DNA from: Paenibacillus polymyxa M1
GTDB taxonomy: Bacteria; Bacillota; Bacilli; Paenibacillales; Paenibacillaceae
Direction of reading: 5' to 3'
DNA: 64,000 nucleotides
Assembly: GCF_000237325.1 (NCBI RefSeq)
Contig: NC_017542.1
Location: 239,001-303,000 of the forward strand
Part shown: piece by piece, positions 17,841 to 27,477 of the stretch
Position numbering within the stretch: position 1 is the first letter of the stretch
Layout: every line of letters begins with the position of its first letter
Notes under the pieces: model-generated
Databases searched by the model: none
What the model was told of the DNA's origin: nothing
Seen by the model: the letters and a program-made list of their open reading frames with translations, nothing else
Made by a program: the position numbers and the translations under genes

Positions 17841-18074
17841 TTGCCAGATGAGTATTTAGAGCGAATTGGAAAAACTGCATTATCAGCAGGAGCAGCGCTT
17901 GGCAGTGGGGGAGCAGGGGCGGCTATCGGTACAGTGATTTTCCCTGGAGTAGGAACAGCAGTCGGATACTTAATCGGTATTGGCTCAGGAATTTTACTTG
18001 GAAATAGCTTAGGTAAAAAAATCGTTGATAAAAGGAGGTTACACAACAGATGGATAACAAATGGGAGCAAATGA
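17841..18074 (+). CDS. Small glycine-zipper protein
   Basis: 77 residues; TTG start with AGGAGGTG eight bases upstream. The middle is a hydrophobic glycine zipper (SAGAALGSGGAGAAIGTV, then GVGTAVGYLIGIGSGILLG), typical of membrane-inserting peptides. Its last 25 bases overlap the next small gene. It may be a membrane partner of the preceding SHOCT protein, or bacteriocin-like; there is no leader or export gene nearby to support the latter. Confidence 0.55.
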   Translation: MPDEYLERIGKTALSAGAALGSGGAGAAIGTVIFPGVGTAVGYLIGIGSGILLGNSLGKKIVDKRRLHNRWITNGSK

Positions 18075-18193
18075 AAAATGCGGCTAAGGATGCGGTTACC
18101 ATGACTTTGGGTAATAAGTTCAATGTCATTCAAACCGCTAAAGAACTAAACGATAAATATACAGATAAAGGTTCAGGCAAAAAGGATACGTAA
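18050..18193 (+). CDS. 47-residue hydrophilic small protein
   Basis: ATG preceded by AAAGGAGG eleven bases upstream and overlapping the end of the glycine-zipper gene in another frame. It encodes a charged helical peptide starting MDNKWEQMKNAAKDAV and ending KGSGKKDT. The position and strong ribosome site favour a real co-expressed gene. Function is unknown. Confidence 0.5.
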   Translation: MDNKWEQMKNAAKDAVTMTLGNKFNVIQTAKELNDKYTDKGSGKKDT

Positions 18194-18240
18194 ACGGGGA
18201 TTTGAATTTGTTTAAGCATAGTGAGAAGGGAAAGAATAAA

Positions 18241-18500
18241 GTGAAAAGATACAGGTAGATCAGTCTGATTGCGTTGGTTATATTGCAGTTACATCGTCAA
18301 GTACAGTATTGGCTGAAAGCATCCAGAAGAGGATCATACTGAAAGTAGATGAGACAGGTATTTTTGTTGATGATGCGGAGTATTCGACTTTACGCCAGAA
18401 GTATACGCTACCCCAGTAATGGTAAATAGTCGTGTACTGCTTCCGATAGGTAATAAATATAAATCAAGCAGTTGAAGTAATGCGAGCGAACTTACTGTGG
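18241..18500 (+). pseudogene. Remnant of a secreted stalk-domain (copper amine oxidase N-terminal) protein
   Basis: Across two frames one can read KRYR, then a signal-peptide-like ALVGYIAVTSSSTVLAES, then KRIILKVDETGIFVDDAEYS, and in another frame MVNSRVLLPIG. These are the opening and the LPVR/LPIG-type motif of the stalk domain seen intact in the next gene. Stops and frameshifts interrupt it. Confidence 0.55.
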
Positions 18501-18644
18501 AACGTTAAATAAAATTAATGAGCAAAACTTCAAAAAATATAATATCCGCCGATAAAAGAAGGATAGAGAGTTTCTGCTAACATAGGTTAGTGGAGTCCCT
18601 ATTGAGATTAGTATGAGTGTAACAAAAGGGAAGGAATCATACAA

Positions 18645-19631
18645 TTGAAAAGGTTACTTATTACGGCTTTATTGGTTGTAGGTTTGATGAATTGGAATAC
18701 GGATTCTATTTTTGCTGAAGAGGAAATAGATGCAATTGGAACGCAGATTATTTTGCAGGTTGCTAATCCCAACATTCTTGTTAATGGAGAAGAAAAACTG
18801 CTTGATTCTGCCACAGGTGCAGCGCCGATCTCCTACAAGGGTACAACATTTCTGCCAGTTAAAAATTTGGTTGAGTTGTTGGGAGGCTCTTTAGAATACA
18901 GCAAACTGGCTCAGAGATACCAAATTCAACTTGACGGAAAAACAGTTCAATTGCGTGCAGACAGTAAGCAAGCGACTGTTGATGGACAGGTTAGAATGCT
19001 AAGCATTGCTCCCGTTAATATTCGAGGTACATTGCTTGTTCCTTTGCGTGTGTTATCGGAACATCTTGATGTGAAAATGAAGTGGGATAAAGTCCAGCAA
19101 AGAGCGGTATTGTATCATGGGGGCATGGGAGAACGTTGGTACGAAGACAATTATACAAGCAAAGTTTCTAATAAATATGGCAGGTATTCGGATCAGTCCA
19201 TAGGTTATAAAGTAAACTATCCATTGTCATGGGGTGATCCGTTAGTCATTCAAAAAAATAATGCAACTATTGAGACGATTTTCTATGAAAGCCCATTTGT
19301 AAAAATATCCTCCTACTCCGATCATATGTTATCCTCTTATTCTGAAAATGAAGGTTTGAAGTTGGAAGAAACTTATGAGCAGTATTTGGATAGACATGGG
19401 TTCCTAGATGGTGAAATCAAAGAAAAGCGTACTTTTGTTGATAAGGCCTATGATATCTTTATCGATGATGGTGAGAACTCTTATATCTATTTGGTAATAT
19501 TTAAAGAAGATGAAGTAGGTGTCTTTTGCATTAAACTAAATCAAAATATGACATCGGAAGATTATAAAGCTACCAAAGAGTGGGGGAACCTGTTGAACAA
19601 TACATTTGAAGCTGACTCTGCTGTGGGATAA
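18645..19631 (+). CDS. Secreted protein with copper amine oxidase N-terminal (stalk) domain
   Basis: 328 residues, TTG start ten bases after GGGAAGGA. A signal peptide covers residues 1-24 (cleavage near FAEEE). Residues about 30-160 form two stalk repeats (FLPVKNLVELLGGSLEY and LLVPLRVLSEHLDVKMKWD), the copper amine oxidase N-terminal-like domain that Paenibacillus uses widely on surface proteins. It binds no copper by itself. The C-terminal 150 residues are an uncharacterised domain with aromatic and acidic residues. A decayed relative lies just upstream. Confidence 0.75.
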   Translation: MKRLLITALLVVGLMNWNTDSIFAEEEIDAIGTQIILQVANPNILVNGEEKLLDSATGAAPISYKGTTFLPVKNLVELLGGSLEYSKLAQRYQIQLDGKTVQLRADSKQATVDGQVRMLSIAPVNIRGTLLVPLRVLSEHLDVKMKWDKVQQRAVLYHGGMGERWYEDNYTSKVSNKYGRYSDQSIGYKVNYPLSWGDPLVIQKNNATIETIFYESPFVKISSYSDHMLSSYSENEGLKLEETYEQYLDRHGFLDGEIKEKRTFVDKAYDIFIDDGENSYIYLVIFKEDEVGVFCIKLNQNMTSEDYKATKEWGNLLNNTFEADSAVG

Positions 19632-19658
19632 TAAATTTATTTGAAGGGACGTATGGCA

Positions 19659-20600
19659 ATGAAAAAGACACTACTTTCGTTGTGCAGTTTGATAGTGCTC
19701 ACAGTGTCATTCAATTTCACTACTGTTGTGACAGCTGCAAGCAACTACAATGGACATTGGGAAGATCATAACAGTGTTGGACAATACGGCATGGATCAGA
19801 TGATGCTCGACATGAAAAGCAAAGGTAACCAAGTGACTGTTGAGGTTTCTAATGATTATTTTATTCCATTCGAAGACAGCAGAGAGAGCTTTAAAAATTC
19901 TGTCGGAAGAATGCGTAGCAGTGTGGTCAATGGAACCGTAGTTTTCAATCCCAAGGGACAAGCTTCTTTCAAATATAAAGATGAGTATAATAACGGTCAA
20001 ATGAGTATTCAAATGCAAAATGACGGTGTGAAAATCACTTGGACAGGAAAAGAAGTTTCTGAATTTTCGTTTCCTCAAGGTACTTTTAAGCTGTACAAAA
20101 AAATAAATGTCGGAGCCGCAGAAATGGAAAAGCTGGGGACGTTCCTTAGCAACTTCACTGAACTGAATCTTGATGAATTTGATGCTAAGCGAGTTAATAA
20201 TGCAGAGTTGATTCGCTTTGGTGTATGGCATAATTACATCAATAATTTTAATTCCAGAATCAGCATTTCGAACGGTAAATTATATATTTTGAAGACGCAC
20301 GTGGAAGCTTCCATACAGAAATATTTCAATATCCAATTTCGTAATCATCACTCTGTTAACGGCTTTAAATTTAATGGTAAAGGATATATATTTGATGGTG
20401 CGGATGGAATGCCGGTATACTACGTTCGCGCTCAGGATGTATTTGATTTAGGACAAAATAAATTGAGAGTGAGAGGAGTTTTGTTTGATGCAGACAGTCC
20501 TTCGACGGAGATGGTAAGCGAAGTTGAAGCTGTGGTCAAAAAAGTGAAAGTGCAGAACAATATCAGCTACTCATTGGTTACTTTAAAGGTGAAACGGTGA
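19659..20600 (+). CDS. Secreted uncharacterised protein
   Basis: 313 residues from the ATG at 19659, preceded ten bases away by GAAGGGA; in-frame TTG 19641 and ATG 19653 are less well placed. A signal peptide is clear (MKKTLLSLCSLIVLTVSF, cleavage near VTAAS). The N-terminal domain is strand-rich. The C-terminal half (from about EMEKLGTFLSNFTELNLDEF) resembles the C-terminal domain of the lipoprotein at 20722-21852, so the two share a domain I cannot name. Confidence 0.6.
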   Translation: MKKTLLSLCSLIVLTVSFNFTTVVTAASNYNGHWEDHNSVGQYGMDQMMLDMKSKGNQVTVEVSNDYFIPFEDSRESFKNSVGRMRSSVVNGTVVFNPKGQASFKYKDEYNNGQMSIQMQNDGVKITWTGKEVSEFSFPQGTFKLYKKINVGAAEMEKLGTFLSNFTELNLDEFDAKRVNNAELIRFGVWHNYINNFNSRISISNGKLYILKTHVEASIQKYFNIQFRNHHSVNGFKFNGKGYIFDGADGMPVYYVRAQDVFDLGQNKLRVRGVLFDADSPSTEMVSEVEAVVKKVKVQNNISYSLVTLKVKR

Positions 20601-20653
20601 GGATTTTCCCTTGCATTCAGTCGAAGCCAATGTAGCCGTTTTATAAGCTTTCT

Positions 20654-20678
20654 ACAAGCCCGTTGGGCTTGTTTTTTT
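20654..20678 (+). terminator. Rho-independent terminator
   Basis: Arms ACAAGCCC / GGGCTTGT around GTT, followed by seven T. Confidence 0.9.
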
Positions 20679-20721
20679 GTACAGGTTTCATATAAATAAA
20701 TCTTTTTAAGGTGGTATTATA

Positions 20722-21852
20722 ATGAAAGTTAAATATACAGTCGGACTTATTCTTTTGTTGTTGCTTTCTGCTTGCAACACTGAATCGGAGCAGGCGGTGA
20801 AGGATGTAACATCCAAAGTAGAAGATCAGGTCAGCAACGTGAGTGATAAGGATAATGAGCATGTATTGGCTGTGAAGAACGGCCATTTTAAAGCCTACGT
20901 GAATCAACCTATTGGGGAAACATTCTCAAAGTTCTTCAGTGATAATACATGGAAGTATTTCAAGGCGCAATCCGGAGAAGACATAGTCGAGTTTACTGGA
21001 TATATGATGTACAGACATACGAAGGTTAAAGCACGCTTGCAATTTATTGTCGGGAAAGAAGACGAATTTGAAGCTTCTGCCTTGTCATTCAATGATGTTC
21101 CGCAAGACGAACTGATGAAGGCTAGTGTTTTGAAGACCGTTTTTGAAGAAAATGAGGTCGACGATGGCGGAAATACTGAAGGAAACAAAGCTCAAGCAAC
21201 GGAAAAATCAACAGCCCATAAAAATGATCCGAGCAAAGAACAACCAAAAGCAGAGGATAAGAAGACGACGTCTCGTAAAGACATATTCTCTACATTTGAC
21301 TATGATCAAAAAAAGAAACTCAATTTATTTTTTAGTAATTTAAGCGAAGCGTATATGGGGAATTTTAATATTAACGATTACGATAAAGAGGTTTTAATTG
21401 ATTTTGCTGTTAAACACAATCAAATTAATTACGGCAAAAGAATTACCACGGTTGAAAACAATCAGCAGTTTACAGATAAATTGAATAGTAAGTATGTAGT
21501 ACAAACGATCAAAAGGTTTTTTGATATTAGTGTAAAGCCGGAAAGTACATCAACATATCCGTTAGTCGGTAGCAGTTATCAGTGGGATACAGCGGATGGA
21601 GAGCAGTATATGGACTTTTCCCAAGTCGAGAATTTCTACGATAACGGGAATGGGACATATAAAGCTAAAATCCAAATTTACACATCGGACTTTGAAAGTC
21701 AAGGAGACAGCATTCTGTATGAACCCAAAGATCAGGCATGGGGTAATGATGTAGGCTTCGACACCCGTGGAGTTGCTGAAGCTATCGTGAAAAAGGCTAA
21801 AGTGGGAAGCAAGGATACTTATCAGGTTATAGATTACAGGGTGAGATATTAA
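20722..21852 (+). CDS. Lipoprotein with shared C-terminal domain
   Basis: 376 residues; ATG 11 bases after AAGGTGG. The lipobox is LLLLSAC (Cys18 lipidated). Residues about 50-145 (KNGHFKAYVNQPIGETFSKFF, then VKARLQFIVGKEDEFE) resemble a domain found in small Gram-positive surface proteins. A Lys/Glu/Thr-rich linker follows (about 150-190). The C-terminal domain (KLNLFFSNLSEAYMGNFN onward) is related to that of the preceding secreted protein. It is likely anchored on the outer face of the membrane. Function unknown. Confidence 0.65.
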   Translation: MKVKYTVGLILLLLLSACNTESEQAVKDVTSKVEDQVSNVSDKDNEHVLAVKNGHFKAYVNQPIGETFSKFFSDNTWKYFKAQSGEDIVEFTGYMMYRHTKVKARLQFIVGKEDEFEASALSFNDVPQDELMKASVLKTVFEENEVDDGGNTEGNKAQATEKSTAHKNDPSKEQPKAEDKKTTSRKDIFSTFDYDQKKKLNLFFSNLSEAYMGNFNINDYDKEVLIDFAVKHNQINYGKRITTVENNQQFTDKLNSKYVVQTIKRFFDISVKPESTSTYPLVGSSYQWDTADGEQYMDFSQVENFYDNGNGTYKAKIQIYTSDFESQGDSILYEPKDQAWGNDVGFDTRGVAEAIVKKAKVGSKDTYQVIDYRVRY

Positions 21853-21887
21853 ACCATAAAATTAGATATTTATAGCTAAAAATTCAA

Positions 21888-21938
21888 TTCCCCTCTGCCG
21901 ATATGAAAAAGATACCAGTAAACAACGGCAGAGGGGAA
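21888..21938 (+). promoter_or_regulatory. 13-bp perfect hairpin overlapping the ribosome site
   Basis: Arms TTCCCCTCTGCCG (21888-21900) and CGGCAGAGGGGAA (21926-21938) with a 25-base loop. The right arm contains AGAGGGG, the apparent ribosome site of the ATG at 21946, so the hairpin should block translation when folded. No T run follows, arguing against a simple terminator. Confidence 0.55.
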
Positions 21939-21945
21939 ATAGAAA

Positions 21946-23229
21946 ATGAAATACATTCATTTAATGGACGAAGCACAAAGATTAAAGATTCTTAAGAAAT
22001 TCAAGTTACCACTTGGTAAGCCACTTCAGGGTTACTCTCAGGAAGAAGCTGATGAGCTTACTGAAGATGATATTTTCGCGTTTGTATATAAACAATGTGA
22101 AAAGTATATCCCTGATAGATTAATTAGACTATTTGAAAATGTAGATGAGTTGGCAAGCTTTAAAAAGGGTGTAAAGGAACATCTGATAATGAATAGCTAC
22201 ATAGTCTCTAATATAAATATACTCACAGGGCCAGAAGAAAAAGACACTTCAAATACAAGGGGAATCGCTAGAATAGGAAAAGAAATTAAACGTTTAGGTA
22301 ACGAATTGCTTCCTGATATGAACAACGGGAATTATGTAGCGCATATCGTGGAAGAAGAACTTGTAGGTGTATTACAAAGATATTTTGATCTTGAGCCATA
22401 TAAGCGTGAAAGTTCAAAGGCCAAAGGAGGATTCAAAGACGATGTTAAAGTTCCTTACTTGGTTAAACCTTTTATTTATTTTGTAACTTGCATTAATAGT
22501 ATCTATAAAAAATTAGAAAAAAAAGAATATAGCAGGGAATTATTTGGGGGAATAAGCGCCTTATTTGAGGAAATACTTAAAAGTTACACTGAAGAGCAAC
22601 AGATTGTGAGCAGGTATCTGTTTGAAAGAGAGTATAGTGTCCGTTTAATAAACAGGATAAATGACAATGTAGAGTTACATGGGGACCAAGATATAAGAGA
22701 ATTGAAAAAACTGTTTGGATTTTTTGCTGTACTGCCAAATGTAGATTCTAGGCTTGAGTATCTGGATGTAATAAACAAATCCCTACTAAATGGTTCTTTT
22801 ACCAAAAGCAGTTCAGGAAAATACGGTGAGCATAGTTATAATGAAAAGATAGATAATCCCAGTATTTGGTTTGATGAAGTTCGTCTAATTATCTTGCAGT
22901 TTGCTTTAGTCACACTTCCGTTGATGGAGCTGTATCATTATGAATTAATATATCGCTACGAAAGAAGTCTCACTCTGACTTTACGCTCTGAGTATGACAA
23001 ACAAGAAAATATATTTGAAACGATGAAGATTGTAGAAGGATATAAAAGTACTATAGATTCAGATGAGAGCTATTTATTAAAGAATTTTGTGAAACAATAC
23101 CCATCTAAAAAAAGGGTTATAGATTCTGAGCTAGCTTATGATCTGGTTAAAAGGTTTCATGAGCTTGATAGTAATATGGATGATTTTATTGCGAAGATAG
23201 AGCAAGCCTTATTAAACACTGAAAAGTAA
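21946..23229 (+). CDS. Uncharacterised 427-residue protein
   Basis: Soluble, strongly helical and charged, with no signal peptide, P-loop or metal motif that I can see. I recognise no family. It is closed by a hairpin terminator and preceded by a hairpin over its ribosome site, so it is a single regulated gene. Its position between secreted-protein genes and the replication module of the island makes it cargo of unknown role. Confidence 0.6.
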   Translation: MKYIHLMDEAQRLKILKKFKLPLGKPLQGYSQEEADELTEDDIFAFVYKQCEKYIPDRLIRLFENVDELASFKKGVKEHLIMNSYIVSNINILTGPEEKDTSNTRGIARIGKEIKRLGNELLPDMNNGNYVAHIVEEELVGVLQRYFDLEPYKRESSKAKGGFKDDVKVPYLVKPFIYFVTCINSIYKKLEKKEYSRELFGGISALFEEILKSYTEEQQIVSRYLFEREYSVRLINRINDNVELHGDQDIRELKKLFGFFAVLPNVDSRLEYLDVINKSLLNGSFTKSSSGKYGEHSYNEKIDNPSIWFDEVRLIILQFALVTLPLMELYHYELIYRYERSLTLTLRSEYDKQENIFETMKIVEGYKSTIDSDESYLLKNFVKQYPSKKRVIDSELAYDLVKRFHELDSNMDDFIAKIEQALLNTEK

Positions 23230-23245
23230 ATTAAGTACTAATTCT

Positions 23246-23273
23246 AGACTGTCCTTTAAGGATAGTCTTTTTA
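23246..23273 (+). terminator. Rho-independent terminator
   Basis: Arms AGACTGTCC / GGATAGTCT (one G-T pair) around TTTAA, then five T. Confidence 0.75.
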
Positions 23274-23404
23274 TTTTCTGCTATCACAATTTCTTCAGAA
23301 TTGCAATATTTGTTTTTCTTGATTTTAAGTGATTTTTGTTTTGTTAGTTTGAAGGTAAGATTGCCCTTGTGAATGTTACTAAAACAAAAGGAGCTTGATG
23401 AAAC

Positions 23405-23980
23405 ATGAGTAATGATAATAATAACTATCAAATTAATGACTTTTTAAGAAATATGAGCAAAAAGGAAATCAAAGGAATAGCTGAAATAGTTCAAGGACAA
23501 ACCAGTGTTAGTCTGTTGGTGCAAAGTGCTTCATTCTCACATTCTACTGTCGCTGGTATTAATATTAAGCCGTACATTTCAGTGGTATGCTCCATCATGG
23601 GAAATAAACGGACTTGTTTTGCAAGCTTAGGCACTAATAATCCTATTGCTATAGGTGAAGAGATAAGTAATAAGGATTTCGTTAGAGTGATTGTTGATTC
23701 TAAAGGGAAGGCGAACAAAAAGATATATCTTCACTTTAAGGAAAAAACCACAGAATACAGTAATGAGGATGAGGAAAATGATAACTGTTTACTGGTATAT
23801 GTGGAAACAAAAAATTACGCTCATTTTTGCCTATATGAAGGATTTTTACCGAATAAGGTCACTGAATTATATGTTAAAGATGTGAAAGGAAAGCTGGCAA
23901 TACGAACAGTAGCTTTATCTTTTCTGAAAAGAACATTCCCTGAATTGGAGACTAGCTATTTTTACGGGGAACGTAACTAA
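23405..23980 (+). CDS. Uncharacterised protein upstream of the primase-helicase
   Basis: 191 residues, ATG preceded by AAAGGAGCTTGATGAAAC. I recognise no family. The predicted chain is strand-rich, with no catalytic motif. Its stop overlaps the start of the primase-helicase gene (TAATG), so the two are translated together and it is probably a replication-module accessory protein of the integrated element. Confidence 0.55.
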   Translation: MSNDNNNYQINDFLRNMSKKEIKGIAEIVQGQTSVSLLVQSASFSHSTVAGINIKPYISVVCSIMGNKRTCFASLGTNNPIAIGEEISNKDFVRVIVDSKGKANKKIYLHFKEKTTEYSNEDEENDNCLLVYVETKNYAHFCLYEGFLPNKVTELYVKDVKGKLAIRTVALSFLKRTFPELETSYFYGERN

Positions 23981-25677
23981 TGCCGAACGATAAAAGGATT
24001 CGTATAAACCTGATGGATTCAAATGCATCAGTGGAATTATCTGAAGAACAAACCGATACTAACTATGAGTTTTTTGGGGAATATAGCGATTCAGTAACTT
24101 GTGAAGATATAGAAACACTACAGTACAGCGAAGATATTGATATCCTGACCTTGTGTACTGAAAAATTATCTTATGAGGACGAGATAGAACAGTTCGACGA
24201 GCATGATGACCATTCTACATTAAGAGAAGAGACAATCTTTTATGAAGTAGAAGAGATATCTAAGGCTGTAGAAGCAGAAAATGTCGAAAATTTCAAGGTG
24301 AAAGATAACAACACAAGGTTTTATAAAACATCATCAGATCGGGGCAATTTTGTCCCACGGGTTGAATGGTTGATGCTTAATTCGTTTGAAATGATCAGTT
24401 CTGCTGACGGGATTTCAATCTACCAAACTAAACAGGGTTATTACAAGCACCACTCTGATAGTGAACTGGCAGTCTTAATTCGAAAAAACCTGACAGAAGA
24501 TCAAAATCGTGAAGTTAGTAGACGAAAAATGGACGAAGTTGCTTATCGTTTGAAGACTCATCCCGATTTGTGGAGAAAATTCAATGACTTAAATACAGAT
24601 ACAAATCTTATTAATTTCCGTGATGGAGTGCTAAACCTAAGAGAACGGAGGATGCTTCCACATGATCCAAAGTACTGCTTTACCAGCTTTATTGATGCAG
24701 ATTGCAAAGTTATACCCCAACAAAATACGAACAATCGAGATTATTCATACTCAAGTGTTTTTGAATGTTTTCTAACAGACTGTACTGAAGGGGATAAAGC
24801 TAAACAGGCTTCTCTCCAGCAAATGGTAGGTTACATCATATCGAATCATTTTAATGCCAAAAAGATGTTTGTACTCATTGGTGAGCCGCATACAGGCAAA
24901 AGTGTGTGGTTGAGTTTGTTACAGATATTGATTGGTAAGGAGCATACAACTTCTATGACGCTCAAGCAACTAGGGGTTAACAGGTTTATGCAGACGCGTT
25001 TAGCTCACTCTAAACTTAATATATCACCCGAGATGAGTGACGATGGTGATTTAAAGGGAGTAGAGTTCATTAAGGCTGTTACTGGTGGAGATTTAATTAC
25101 AGGCGACCGTAAAGGTGAAGCGGCAATCGACTTTTACGGCAGAACCAAACTGGTGGCAGCAGGGAACCATATGCCTAAGCTTGCCAAACATGATGGAACC
25201 ACAGCCTTTATTGATAGACTGTTGTTTATTACCTTCAATAATTCGATACCAGAGAGACAACGTGACCGTTTTTTGCTGCAAAAACTTTTAGAAGAGCGAG
25301 ATATTATCATAAAGTGGGCATTAGAGGGCTTGTATCAACTGATTGATAATAATTTTATATTTACGGAATGTAATGAAGCAATTCAGTTCAAGAAGAAGTA
25401 CATGGCTGAGCTAGATAATGTAACAGAGTTTGTGAATGATATGTGTGTTGTGGAACCAGAAAATGATAAATCAAGGGTTCATAGAACAAGGTTGTATGAC
25501 GCTTATATCATCTATTGTAAAGCAAATGGGTTGACTTCAGTGAAGAAGACGGAGTTCTGGCGTGAAATTGAGAAATTTAGAGTGCGAAGTGGAAAGATCA
25601 GAGTAGAAGGATCTACTCCATTAATGGGGTATAGAGGCATACGTCTACTTTCGCCAGATGAATACACTCATACATGA
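23980..25677 (+). CDS. D5/P4-type primase-helicase
   Basis: 565 residues. The N-terminal 110 residues are acidic and unconserved in look. From about residue 200 the D5 N-terminal region (NLINFRDGVLNLRERRMLPHDP) leads into an SF3 helicase: Walker A GEPHTGKS (301-308), then MSDDGDLKGVEFIKAVTGGD (Walker B area), and the arginine-finger region TAFIDRLLFITFNN. The C-terminal part resembles a DNA-binding domain (VHRTRLYDAYIIYCKANG). No zinc-finger primase domain is obvious. Such proteins drive replication of satellite phages, integrative plasmids and chromosomal islands. Confidence 0.85.
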   Translation: MPNDKRIRINLMDSNASVELSEEQTDTNYEFFGEYSDSVTCEDIETLQYSEDIDILTLCTEKLSYEDEIEQFDEHDDHSTLREETIFYEVEEISKAVEAENVENFKVKDNNTRFYKTSSDRGNFVPRVEWLMLNSFEMISSADGISIYQTKQGYYKHHSDSELAVLIRKNLTEDQNREVSRRKMDEVAYRLKTHPDLWRKFNDLNTDTNLINFRDGVLNLRERRMLPHDPKYCFTSFIDADCKVIPQQNTNNRDYSYSSVFECFLTDCTEGDKAKQASLQQMVGYIISNHFNAKKMFVLIGEPHTGKSVWLSLLQILIGKEHTTSMTLKQLGVNRFMQTRLAHSKLNISPEMSDDGDLKGVEFIKAVTGGDLITGDRKGEAAIDFYGRTKLVAAGNHMPKLAKHDGTTAFIDRLLFITFNNSIPERQRDRFLLQKLLEERDIIIKWALEGLYQLIDNNFIFTECNEAIQFKKKYMAELDNVTEFVNDMCVVEPENDKSRVHRTRLYDAYIIYCKANGLTSVKKTEFWREIEKFRVRSGKIRVEGSTPLMGYRGIRLLSPDEYTHT

Positions 25678-25864
25678 GTAAATGGTCATAAAAACAGGCT
25701 ACATTGGCTACATTCTGAAATGATCTACCCATAAACCTTGTTGTAATGGGATTATGGAGACTCATTATCGGAGAAGGGTCCGGCTACAGAATAGCTACAA
25801 GAAAACTACACTCAGGTTTTTTAAAAGTTTCATTTATATATTATACACATGATGGAGGGACACA

Positions 25865-26044
25865 ATGTCTAACACTGAAAAGCTTTGCTACACAGTTGCG
25901 GAATTGCACGATATTCTACCTTTAGGGATGAATTCTCTTTACAAGTTGGTGAACAGGGAGGACTTCCCCAAAATTAGGGTAGGCAAGAAAATCATCATAC
26001 CTGCCAAAGGGCTTAAGCTGTGGCTGGAAAAACAAGTTCAATAA
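25865..26044 (+). CDS. Excisionase-like helix-turn-helix protein
   Basis: 59 residues, too short for most gene finders; ATG seven bases after GATGGAGGG. The sequence YTVAELHDILPLGMNSLYKL, then VGKKIIIPAKGLKLWLEK, is typical of the MerR-like HTH_17 excisionase family. It lies 222 bases before the integrase, as expected for a recombination directionality factor. Confidence 0.8.
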   Translation: MSNTEKLCYTVAELHDILPLGMNSLYKLVNREDFPKIRVGKKIIIPAKGLKLWLEKQVQ

Positions 26045-26266
26045 CAGGGAGATTTACTGCAATAGAAAAGAAGCGGTATTTACTTACTTAATAGAGTGAT
26101 TTTATGTGGGGGTTGGGGACGGATATTTGCAAAGTTGGGGAATGATTATGGACTTCGAATGATAATTAGTTAGTATATCTCCCTCCCCCGTCTCCTGTAT
26201 GGAATCGAAATCTATTTTGCATGGTTTATAGTCAATAATATCTCTTAACAACGAGGTGTAGAACTT

Positions 26267-27391
26267 ATGGCTGGGAGTATTAAGAAGATAGGCACTAAGT
26301 ACAGGGTAACTTTTGAACTGGGCAAGGATTTAAACGGGAAACGATTGCGTGATTATGCTACCGTGAATTCCGAAGCGGAAGCCAAAAAGTTGCTCACCGA
26401 ATTTGAGCATAACCAAAATCGAAATTTATTAGTGCAGTCAAATGCAATGAGCCTGATAGAATTTCTGAATCATTGGATGGACAACTATGTGAAGTACAAT
26501 TGCGAAGAGACTACAACATACGGGTACAAAAATATTCTTTACAAGCATATCTCTCATTTTTTCGGTGGTATAGAGCTTCAAAAACTTCAGTCGGGGCATA
26601 TCCAGCAATATTATAAGCATCTTATGGACGAGAAAAATCTATCGCCCAATACTGTTCATAAACACCATTCACTTATACGTAAAGCGTTGGACTACGGTCT
26701 GAAACAGCAACTTGTGTACAGAAATGTAGCGGATGCGGTAGAACTTCCTAAACGAAAAAGATATGAAGGTAAATCATACACAAAAGAACAGTTAATTGAA
26801 CTTTTGAAAAAAGTTAAAAATACTAAATTGGAAATCCCTATTTATCTCGCTGTTTATTTGGGACTGAGACGTGAAGAAATTATTGGATTGAAATGGAAAT
26901 ATGTAGATTTTGAGAGCCGAACACTTCACATTTTTGAAGTCAGAACGAGTGCAGGGAAAGCGATTATAACTAAAGCGCCTAAAACAGAAAAAAGCAGACG
27001 ATCCCTTCACATCAATGATGATCTATATAGCCTGCTTAAGATGCATAAGGTAAAACAAGAGGAACTCAAAAATATGTTAGGTTCTGCCTATGATAATGCC
27101 GGATATGTCTATTCCCATGATAATGGGAAGCCATATAGAGTTAACTCTGTTACAGAACAGTTCAAAACGTTCCTTGAAAAGCAACAGCTACCGAAGATAA
27201 GGTTGCACGACCTAAGGCATTCGTTTGCAAGCGTATTATACAACCAAGGTACGGATTTGAAAGCAATATCAGAAGCATTAGGGCATTCCGATATTGGAAC
27301 AACAAATAAGATTTATACGCACCGTTTCGATAAGACACATAAAAATACTATAAATGCAATGAGTCAGGCTCTAAAAGGGGATTTTACATGA
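26267..27391 (+). CDS. int: Tyrosine recombinase (phage-type integrase)
   Basis: 374 residues. Residues 1-60 form the arm-site-binding domain (GSIKKIGTKYRVTFELG), 65-160 the SAM-like core-binding domain, and 175-370 the catalytic domain. Catalytic residues visible are Arg201 (LGLRREEI), His314 and Arg317 (LHDLRH), the LGHSDIGTT histidine, and Tyr350 (NKIYTH). It lies about 1 kb from the ssrA-derived junction, so it is the likely integrase for insertion into the tmRNA 3' end. Confidence 0.92.
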   Translation: MAGSIKKIGTKYRVTFELGKDLNGKRLRDYATVNSEAEAKKLLTEFEHNQNRNLLVQSNAMSLIEFLNHWMDNYVKYNCEETTTYGYKNILYKHISHFFGGIELQKLQSGHIQQYYKHLMDEKNLSPNTVHKHHSLIRKALDYGLKQQLVYRNVADAVELPKRKRYEGKSYTKEQLIELLKKVKNTKLEIPIYLAVYLGLRREEIIGLKWKYVDFESRTLHIFEVRTSAGKAIITKAPKTEKSRRSLHINDDLYSLLKMHKVKQEELKNMLGSAYDNAGYVYSHDNGKPYRVNSVTEQFKTFLEKQQLPKIRLHDLRHSFASVLYNQGTDLKAISEALGHSDIGTTNKIYTHRFDKTHKNTINAMSQALKGDFT

Positions 27392-27477
27392 GGGAGTTAA
27401 AGCAGCAAACTAAAGCAAGAGCTTTCATGTATTTTGGATATCATATTTGTTATAATTGGGAGGAATGTAGCAGTATG

